DNA of 64,000 nucleotides, taken from CAVPUA01 sp963708805 (GTDB taxonomy: Bacteria; Actinomycetota; Actinomycetes; Mycobacteriales; Jatrophihabitantaceae). Location of the stretch: NCBI GenBank assembly GCA_963708805.1, contig CAVPUA010000003.1, positions 2,914,001 to 2,978,000 on the forward strand. The letters are read 5' to 3'. Positions 57,671-64,000 of the stretch are shown in pieces. Numbering within the stretch: the stretch's first letter is position 1; the number at the start of each line of letters is the position of its first letter. The notes beneath the pieces were generated by a model. It ran no database searches. It was not told where the DNA came from and saw only the letters and a list, made by a program, of their open reading frames with translations. The position numbers were made by a program, and so were the translations under genes.

Positions 57671-57909
57671 GACGGGCACCCTCGCGGTCACAATCAGACC
57701 CGAGCGCCGGCCCCCGTCCGGCTCCGGGCTTTCCGGTTTGACGACCTTGAGAAGAGCACGCTCACATCCCCGAGGTCGCGTTTCGAACGTTAGCCAGTGA
57801 ATACAGATTCAGGGAGGGGGTCCGTCACCAATCGTGCTCGAAGCGTTACCTAGTGTTCGTATCGCGGTTGCCGCGCGCGCCCGTTGTAACGCGGCCAGTT
57901 GTGATGCGA

Positions 57910-57954
57910 CTCGGCCGGACGCGGCTCGGCCGGACGCGACTCGGCCGGACGCGG
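57910..57954. repeat. 15-bp tandem repeat, three copies
   Basis: CTCGGCCGGACGCGG and close copies at 57910-57924, 57925-57939 and 57940-57954. The last unit ends exactly where the response-regulator stop codon begins (57955). Confidence 0.85.
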
Positions 57955-58311
57955 CTACGCGGCGCCGAGGGCGAGAACGCGCTGGAGCAGATCGGCGAAC
58001 GCGAACGGCTTACCGACATAGTCGGCCGCGCCCAACGCCAGACCATCGTCGCGCTCGCGCTCGCCGACGGCCGCAGTGAGCATCAGCACCCGCACCGGCA
58101 GGCCGTCGCTCGTCACCGTGCGGCAGATATCGTCGCCACTCATGCCCGGCAGGTCGCGATCGAGCACGAGCACGTCATAGCCGCTGGTGGTGACCTTGCT
58201 GAAGCCTTCGTCGCCGTCGTACGCCACATCCACATCGACGCCGTGCCGCCGCAGACCTCGCGCCACGGCGTCGGCCAGAGTGACCTCGTCTTCGACTACG
58301 AGTACGCGCAT
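57955..58311 (-). CDS. Response-regulator receiver domain only (OmpR-like N-terminus)
   Basis: 118 residues: the acidic pair in MRVLVVEDEVTLADAVARGL, phosphorylation Asp in YDVLVLDRDLPGMSGDDICR, Thr in VRVLMLTAAVGERERDDGLA and Lys in GAADYVGKPFAFADLLQRVL. These are the complete active residues of a receiver. The sequence stops (GCC GCG TAG) where the OmpR-type DNA-binding domain would start, so the protein is either a true single-domain regulator or a truncated OmpR-type one. No histidine kinase is adjacent. Three 15-bp tandem repeats directly follow the stop. Confidence 0.85.
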   Translation of the reverse strand: MRVLVVEDEVTLADAVARGLRRHGVDVDVAYDGDEGFSKVTTSGYDVLVLDRDLPGMSGDDICRTVTSDGLPVRVLMLTAAVGERERDDGLALGAADYVGKPFAFADLLQRVLALGAA

Positions 58312-58547
58312 GTCTCATCCCCGAATGTCACGCTGCGGTCTCCCCCCGTGAGCGACCGGTGACGGGCCGGAGATTGCCAGCTCAATGACCACCCGGGGCG
58401 ACGACCCGCCGCAACACACGGCAAAGTCGGACGCAGAGCACGTGCCAAATGCCCTCCGACCGTCTCAAAAGACACCGTCGCCTAAAGATCGAATTGCGAT
58501 CACCCAACGGCCTGGCTCGACGACACGAATCGCCTAGGCTGACGAGC

Positions 58548-60884
58548 GTGCAGGGCCTGGAGTGGCTGCGATCGCGGGACGCGAGTCTGACCGCGCTGCG
58601 CCGCGCCGGCCGGGCAGCGATCGTCATGCCGGCGATGTTCGCGATCGGCGTGAAGGTGATCGGCAACCCGACCCTGGCTACCTTCGCGGCGTTCGGTTCG
58701 TTCGCGATGCTGCTGCTCGTCGACTTCGGCGGGACGCGTCGCGAACGGGTGCAGGCGCAGGTCTCGCTGGTCGTGGTCGGGCGCGGTTTTCGTGTCGTTG
58801 GCAACCCTCGTGTCGCAGATGGGCGTGGCTCGCCGCGGCGGCAATGGTGGTTGTCGGCTTCTTCGTGTTGTTCTCTGGCGTCGTCAGCTCGGTGCTGGCC
58901 GGTGCGACCACGTCGTTGCTGCTCGGCTTCATCCTGCCCGTGACGCTGCCGGGACCGGTGAGTTCGATTCCGGATCGGCTCGAAGGATGGGCGCTGGCCG
59001 GCGGTGCGTCGGTGCTCGCGATCACCGTGCTGTGGCCGGCCCCGGTGCGCGATCCGCTGCGAGCGCGGACCGCCGAGGCGTGCCGGCTGCTGGCCCGTCG
59101 ACTGCGGACCGAGGTCGCTCACGTGACCGATGCCGCGCGCCGATCGCGCCGGAGCGACTCGACGAGGTCGTGCGGCGAGTCGGATGCCGCCATGTCGAGC
59201 GCTGCGTACCGGGTTCTTCGCCACGCCCTACCGGCCCACCGGCCTGACGACCTCGGCGCGAACGGTCGTGCGACTCGTCGACGAACTCGTCTGGCTCAAC
59301 CTGATCGTGAACGATCGCCGTCCCGGCCACACGATGTCGGCCGACCCCACCGATCTGCGCGGTGAAGACGGCGGCTGCGCTCGTCCTCGCACGCGGCGCC
59401 GACCTGCTGCGCGACACCGAGTGCCGAGCTGGCGCCGCTCGACGCTGATCTTGAACGGCTCCGAGCCGCACTGGGCGAGATGGAGCGCGCCGCCACCGGC
59501 ACGCTGCCGGTGCGCACCACGGCCGGCGCTGGCGACGGGCCGGTGACCGAGTTCGTCACTGCGCTCGAACCGAGCTTCCGCGCCCAGGAGATGAGCTTCG
59601 CGATCTCGGCCATCGCGTCCAACATCGAGCTGGCCGCGGCCGCCCAGCAACGCTCGTGGTGGCAGCAGCTGCTCGGCCATCAGCCCGACGGCGCCGGCGG
59701 AGCCCTGGCCTCGGCCCAGGAGCGCGCCGGGGCGCACGTCGAGCGGCACTCGGTGTGGCTGCACAACAGCGTCCGCGGCGCGATCGCGCTCGGCGCGGCC
59801 GTGCTGATCGCCGACCTGAGCGGCCTCCAGCACTCGTTCTGGATCGTGCTCGGCACCCTGTCGGTGCTGCGCTCGAACGCGCTCAACACCGGCCAGAACG
59901 CCCTGCGCGGGCTGGCCGGCACGATCGCCGGCTTCGTCGTCGGCGGCGTGCTCGTGCTCGGCGATCGGCACCGACACGACGCTGCTGTGGTTCCTGCTCC
60001 CGCTCGCGATCCTGCTCGCCGGCGTGGCGCCGGCGATCTCGTTCGCCGCCGGTCAGGCCGGCTTCACCCTCACCCTGTTGATCTTGTTCAACATCATCGA
60101 CCCGACCGGCTGGCGGGTCGGCCTGGTTCGGGTCGAGGACGTCGCCATCGGCTGCGCCGTCAGCCTGGTCGTCGGGCGCGATGTTCTGGCCCCGCGGCGC
60201 CGGGTCGGCCCTCGGCCGTGGCGCTGGGCGAGGCCTACACCGAGAGCGCCGAGCCTACCTGCGCCGCGCGGTCGCATTCGGCATGGTCCGCTGCGATGCC
60301 GGAGCTCCGTCCGAGCCGACCCCGACCGACGGAAGGACTGCGCGCGGCCGCGGCGGCCCGCCGCCTCGACGACGCGTTCCGCGGCTTCCTCGCCGAACGC
60401 GGAACCAAGCACCTGCCCCTGGCCGACCGTGGCCTCGCTGGTCACCGGCGTTGCGGGGCTGCGCCTGACGGCCGAGGCGGTCCTCGACCTCTGGGGTCGC
60501 GAGGACGGCACACCGACCGGAGACCGCACGGCCGCCCGCCAAGAGATCCTGAACGCCGGCGCCCTCGTGGCGGGCTGGTACGAGCAACTGGCCGGCGCCC
60601 TGGCGACCGGCACCGACGTCGCCGACGCGCTCGACCACGACAAGGTCGCTGACGGACGCCTGATCAACGCGGTGCGACGCGACCTCACCGGCGAGGACGG
60701 GCAGGGCACCGCCACCGCGGTGAGGATGATCTGGACCGGCGATCACCTGGACGCGGCCCGCCGGCTGCAGGCCGGGCTGGTCGAACCGGGTCGGGCGGTC
60801 GCCGCGCAGCAGCAACGTCACTGGCTGCTGCAGGCGTGGCCGACGTCCTGGCACCTGCGGGGCCGGCCGGTCCTCAGCTCGTGA
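58548..60884 (+). CDS. FUSC-family permease (aromatic-acid-exporter-like), frameshifted
   Basis: About 770 residues when repaired. From GTG 58548 it begins LEWLRSRDASLTALRRAGRA and GNPTLATFAAFGSFAMLLLV (membrane segments with the FUSC signature FGGTRRER). It then continues in several frames with LAAAAMVVVGFFVLF, GATTSLLLGFILPVTLPGPV, HSVWLHNSVRGAIALGAAVL, SFWIVLGTLSVLRSNALNTG, ISFAAGQAGFTLTLLILFNI and VEDVAIGCAVSLVVG. It ends QAWPTSWHLRGRPVLSS. It looks like a two-half FUSC protein, perhaps an exporter of aromatic or other acids. At least eight frame breaks lie between 58.79 and 60.4 kb; no stop appears in the repaired frame. Confidence 0.75.
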
Positions 60885-61672
60885 AGGTGTCGCAGGCGGC
60901 GGGCTGGCCCTTCTCGTAGCCGGTCGTCAGCCACTGCTGCCGCTGGGCCGACGATCCGTGCGTCCACTGCTCGGGCTTGATCGTTCCCGAGCGACGACGA
61001 TTGCAGGAAGTCGTCGCCGACCGCCGCGGCCGCGGTCAGGGCCTCGTCGATGTCGCCCGGCTCCAGCAGGCCACGTTGGTAGGTCGAGTGGGCCCACACC
61101 CCGGCGTAGCAGTCAGCCTGCAACTCGACGCGCACCGACAGCGCGTTGGCGATGCTCGGGTTGGCCTGCTGCGCCTGGCTGACCTGCGCGGTGAGTCCGG
61201 TGATCGTCTGGATGTGGTGGCCCAGCTCGTGCGCGACGACATAGGCCTGCGCGAAATCGCCCTGCACGCCGTAGCGCTGCTCCATCACGTCGAAGAACAG
61301 CACGTCCAGATAGACGGTTCGATCGGCCGGGCAGTAGAACGGACCGACCGCCGAGGTCTCGGTGCCGCACGCGGTCGTGACCGACGAGCTGAACAGGACG
61401 AGCCGGGCCGGCGTGTAGGTCAGCTTGGCCGCCGCGAACACCCGGCTCCAGTCGGCCTGCGCGTCGGTGAAGACGGCGGAGATGAACTGCTCGACCTGAC
61501 TGCTGGACGTGGGTGGCGTGAACGACGGTGACGTGGTGGCCGACGGGAAGTCGGGCAGCACGGGACCGGTGATCGAGTCCGACGGGCTCGGCGAGGACGA
61601 GGGCCGCGAGCTACCGCTCGAACAGCCGGCCAGCGCGGCCGCGACCAGCAACAAGATCAACCAGCGCCGCAT
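60874..61672 (-). CDS. YpfJ-type neutral zinc metallopeptidase lipoprotein, one frameshift
   Basis: About 265 residues. The signal ends in a lipobox (ALAGCSSG). The domain has CGTETSAVGPFYCPADRTVY, LDVLFFDVMEQRYGVQGDFA, the zinc motif VVAHELGHHIQTITGL (HExxH) and the third ligand region RVELQADCYAGVWAHSTYQR. The frame breaks near 60993; the corrected end is TIKPEQWTHGSSAQRQQWLT, TGYEKGQPAACDTFTS with the stop at 60874. It should be an extracytoplasmic peptidase; this family is often uncharacterised. Its end overlaps the convergent FUSC gene by about 11 bases. Confidence 0.85.
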
Positions 61673-61712
61673 CCCCGCCTCCGATCATCGCGCCTGCCGC
61701 TGCCCCCTGGGG

Positions 61713-62093
61713 CTATTCTTCCTGCCGCCGCAGATGACTGGTGACACTGCTCTTGCTGACCCCGAGAATCTGCGCGATGTCGGCGTGCGAATACAAGCCG
61801 GTGGCGTACATCGTTCGCATCGTCTCGAACTGCTCGTCGGTGATCGTGCGCGGACGACCGCGCCGCGGAGCGGGACGCGGTGGCTCGGGCGTGGCGATGG
61901 TCTCTTCGGCCGGCCGAAGCAGGTCGAGCGTCACGACAGCGATCCCCCGCCGCGGCTGCCCGTATTGATCGATCCAGATCTGGACCTGCGCGGTGTTGGC
62001 CAACGGATCGAAGCGCATCAGGCGGCCGACCACACCGTGCAGCGGGCCGTCGCCGATGACGACCTGGTCGTCCGCCTCGAGCTCTGGAGGCAC
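61713..62093 (-). CDS. KOW-like domain plus resolvase-type HTH protein
   Basis: 126 residues. GTG 62093 follows GGAAGGACAGC (a good ribosome site); an upstream GTG at 62162 is weaker. The N-terminal half (about 5-60) is ADDQVVIGDGPLHGVVGRLM, ANTAQVQIWIDQYGQPRRGI, VVTLDLLRPAEE: a small beta barrel with a KOW/SH3-like G-x-x-G-V pattern. A Pro-rich linker leads to a C-terminal helix-turn-helix like that at the end of serine resolvases (RGRPRTITDEQFETMRTMYA, TGLYSHADIAQILGVSKSSV, TSHLRRQE). No catalytic recombinase domain is present, so it is a stand-alone DNA-binding factor. Confidence 0.75.
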   Translation of the reverse strand: MPPELEADDQVVIGDGPLHGVVGRLMRFDPLANTAQVQIWIDQYGQPRRGIAVVTLDLLRPAEETIATPEPPRPAPRRGRPRTITDEQFETMRTMYATGLYSHADIAQILGVSKSSVTSHLRRQEE

Positions 62094-62197
62094 GCTGTCC
62101 TTCCGGTTCAGGGCGCGCGCGCAGACCGCGTCGCCGCGTGACCCCGAATCAGGACCTTTCACCGTTCGGGTGGCACTGCCGTCCGAACATCGCGGAT

Positions 62198-62233
62198 CAA
62201 GATCAACTCGAGCTTAGTAGCTAGCTGATCTTG
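62198..62233. terminator. Hairpin between NlpC/P60 gene and HTH gene
   Basis: CAAGATCA (62198-62205) pairs with TGATCTTG (62226-62233) around a 20-base loop. It lies just beyond the NlpC/P60 stop (62281) and upstream of the HTH gene on the same strand. It is weakly GC-rich and has no T-run. Confidence 0.3.
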
Positions 62234-62280
62234 GAAGCCAGACCTCCGCTCAGGCGTGTCGGCTCCGACGTCGATCGAGA

Positions 62281-63598
62281 TCAACTCAATGGCCGGGTCG
62301 CCCCGAAGATGCCGGGCGCGACCGCGTTCATCGCCGTGATCCGCACGACATCACCCGATTGCGGAGCCTGCACGACCAAGCCGGCCCCGAGGTAGATCGC
62401 GACGTGGTGGATGCCCGTCGCCGTCGCGTCGCTGGACCAGAAGATCAAGTCACCCGGCTGCAGTTGATCCGGCGTCGGATGCAGGCGGCCCGCCGCGGTG
62501 TACTGCGACGCGGCATCGTGCGGCAACGAAAGATAGGGCGCCCAGGCATAGAGGGCCAGCCCCGAGCAGTCGAACCCGGTGACCGAGCCATCGTTCTCAC
62601 CGCCCCCGGCTGAGTCGACGCCGAGCGTCGGTCCGCTCGTGTTGCCGCCCGCGAACGAATACGGCGTGAGCAGCTGGCTCATGGCCCGGTAGGCCGCGGA
62701 CTGTCCCATCGCCGGAGTCCAGGTTCGCGATTTCGGTGACACCGGTTGCGCGGCGGCAGCGGCGGCCTGCTGGGCCATCGTCGAGGACTGGGCGGGAGTG
62801 AGCGCCTGGCCGCCGAAGCCGCCCGACAGCCCGGTGAGCACCGCGAGATCCTGCTGCTGGGTGAGCCGGGCCTGGGCCAGCGCGGCCGCGATGTCGCTCG
62901 ACTGCTTCTGCGCGATCGCCTGCTGCCCGACGGCCTGCGCCTGAGCTGCCGTCGCCGCGGCATCCGCCGCTGTGGCCGCGGCGGCCGACGTCAGCGCGGC
63001 CGCGGCCGCCGCGTCGTAGCGCGTCTCGGCGTCCTGGGCCTGGACCGCGACCGCCGCCCGCGTCGAAGCAAGTTGGCTCTGGATCGCCTCGGCCTGGACG
63101 ACCCGGTTGGGGTCGGTCACCGACAACAGGATGGTCATGCTGTTGGTCGTGCCGCCGATGTAGTCGTTGACGGCGATGGCGCGCATCGTGGCCTGGGCCG
63201 TGTCGAGCTCGCGTCGCGCCTGAGCCGCCTGGGCACTCGCGCGAGCCTCGGTGCTCCTTTGCGGCGAGTAGTTGCTGATGGGCCAGCGCCGCGCTCTGCT
63301 CGGCCTGCTCCGCCGCCTGGTCGGCCGTCGTCAGCGCTGTCTGGGCGGCGCTCAACTGCGCAACCAGCGTCTGCACTGCGGCATCGTCCGACGAGACGGC
63401 GCTGACACCCGCGGGCGTCACTGCCGCCCACGGGTCGGGCGCGGCTGCGGTCGCTGAGCTCGATGCCGATGACGAGCTCGTCGACGGTGCCGAGGACGAC
63501 GCCGACGGCGTGGGGTCGGCTGCGGCCGCCCCGACGACTACCGAGAGTGACAGCAACGTCACCGCGGCAGCGGTGAGCAGAGCAGCCGGGGGTCGCAT
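62281..63598 (-). CDS. NlpC/P60 peptidoglycan hydrolase with coiled-coil region, one frameshift
   Basis: About 439 residues. The N-terminal signal (LLTAAAVTLLSLSVVVGAAA) is followed by a Ser/Thr-rich stretch (about 30-50) and a helical/coiled-coil section (about 65-265; ALTTADQAAEQAEQSAALAH, QAVGQQAIAQKQSSDIAAAL). The C-terminal NlpC/P60 domain has catalytic Cys in VTGFDCSGLALYAWAPYLSL, His in GIHHVAIYLGAGLVVQAPQS and the loop GDLIFWSS. It cleaves peptide cross-links in peptidoglycan, like RipA-type proteins. One extra G near 63256 (AAGGAGC) breaks the frame. ATG 63598 is the likely start; 63610 is possible. Confidence 0.85.
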
Positions 63599-63635
63599 GG
63601 GGCCCATCATGCCACGGGTGTGTGGTCGTTGTTAA

Positions 63636-63647
63636 GTTAGATCTAAC
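63636..63647. promoter_or_regulatory. 12-bp palindrome between NlpC/P60 and kup
   Basis: GTTAGATCTAAC is a perfect palindrome in the roughly 106-base divergent region of the NlpC/P60 and kup genes. It could be an operator for either, but nothing else identifies the factor. Confidence 0.4.
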
Positions 63648-63704
63648 ACAAATCCCACACGCCCCCGGTCTCCGCGGCCCGACGCCACCCCGCACAATGA
63701 GCGC

Positions 63705-64000
63705 GTGGCAGCCGAGCCGAGTTCCCCGTCCCCCGTCGTCGAATACGAAGCGACGAGCGCCGGACGCTACGACGGCAGCCGTCCCGACCGGCACCAGACC
63801 GGCGCCGCCGCTCTGGCACTCGGCGCACTCGGCGTGGTGTTCGGTGACATCGGGACCAGCCCGTTGTACTCGATCCAGACCGTCTTCACGGCCGATCACG
63901 GGCGGGTGCACACCGGCTCGGTCGAGATCTACGGAGTCATCTCGCTGGTCTTCTGGGCCATCACGATCATCGTCTCCATCAAGTACGTGTCGTTCATCCT
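63705..64000 (+). CDS. kup: Kup-family potassium uptake protein, 3' end outside window
   Basis: The first 98 residues: a polar start (about 1-30), then GAAALALGALGVVFGDIGTS and SPLYSIQTVFTADHGRVHTG, the Kup/HAK signature GVVFGDIGTSPLY, and IYGVISLVFWAITIIVSIKY (second helix). It imports K+ (with protons). GTG 63705 is the only in-frame start; an ATG at 63698 is in another frame. It is divergent from the NlpC/P60 gene. Confidence 0.9.
   Translation, partial: MAAEPSSPSPVVEYEATSAGRYDGSRPDRHQTGAAALALGALGVVFGDIGTSPLYSIQTVFTADHGRVHTGSVEIYGVISLVFWAITIIVSIKYVSFI

Noticed and set aside
63599..63704. c-di-AMP (ydaO) riboswitch upstream of NlpC/P60 or kup
   Set aside because: The intergenic space is too short (about 106 bases) for the full aptamer, and the conserved core is not seen.

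Overview
This window is chromosomal DNA from a high-GC actinobacterium. The signs are very high GC, frequent GTG/TTG starts behind AGGAG-type ribosome sites, DivIVA/Scy-type coiled-coil proteins, an ECF42-type sigma factor paired with a DGPF protein, an actinobacterial-style kdp operon, and a LAxTG-type sortase substrate. A non-streptomycete filamentous or Frankia/Nakamurella/Jatrophihabitans-like lineage is plausible, but the sequence alone does not fix the genus. I saw no rRNA, tRNA, CRISPR array, prophage or insertion sequence.

Layout. 1-9.3 kb: the 5' part of cytochrome oxidase subunit I, an NTF2-like protein, a one-piece 2-oxoacid dehydrogenase E1, a hydroxyacid oxidase coupled to a hemerythrin, a flavin-reductase-like protein, an epoxide-hydrolase-like enzyme and a DHA2 exporter. 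9.3-11.8 kb: a regulatory block (ArsR, AHSA1, DGPF, ECF42 sigma). 11.9-17 kb: a secreted protein, a lipoprotein, a decayed penicillin-binding-like serine hydrolase, and two long coiled-coil proteins of the DivIVA/Scy/FilP kind. 17.2-23.7 kb: a compact minus-strand operon made of a carboxylate-amine ligase/circularly permuted ATP-grasp fusion, an AsnB-type amidotransferase and an S9 peptidase, ending in a good terminator. It looks like a pathway for a small amidated peptide or compatible solute and is the most interesting system here. 24-31 kb: a MarR-controlled exporter, a membrane-anchored serine hydrolase with Ig-like repeats, an AI-2E-family permease, an acyltransferase-SGNH protein and a PadR regulator. 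31-38.6 kb: RecQ coupled to a third coiled-coil protein, a proline-rich membrane protein, another DHA2 exporter with a cytidylate-kinase-like protein, and small proteins. 38.6-43.5 kb: kdpFABC with an extra 27-residue membrane peptide. 43.7-50.9 kb: small and membrane proteins, a metallo-beta-lactamase-fold hydrolase, a CBM48-like protein, and a lipoprotein, GT2 glycosyltransferase and LuxR operon. 51.1-56.2 kb: a very large wall-anchored surface protein. 56.2-64 kb: an MT0933-like protein, an aquaporin, a receiver-only response regulator, a FUSC permease, a zinc peptidase, a KOW-like/HTH protein, an NlpC/P60 hydrolase and the start of Kup.

Two themes cut across the window. Osmotic and potassium handling recurs (Kdp, Kup, aquaporin, the amidotransferase operon). 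Many genes also carry single-base frameshifts: hydroxyacid oxidase, asnB, the ligase fusion, kdpA, the surface protein, FUSC, the zinc peptidase and NlpC/P60. Most are repaired by removing one G or C with no in-frame stop, so base-level sequence errors are more likely than real gene decay. The exception is the serine hydrolase at 13.0-13.9 kb, which also has a nonsense codon. Short 15-bp and 4-bp tandem repeats at the edges of or inside several genes are a further feature.
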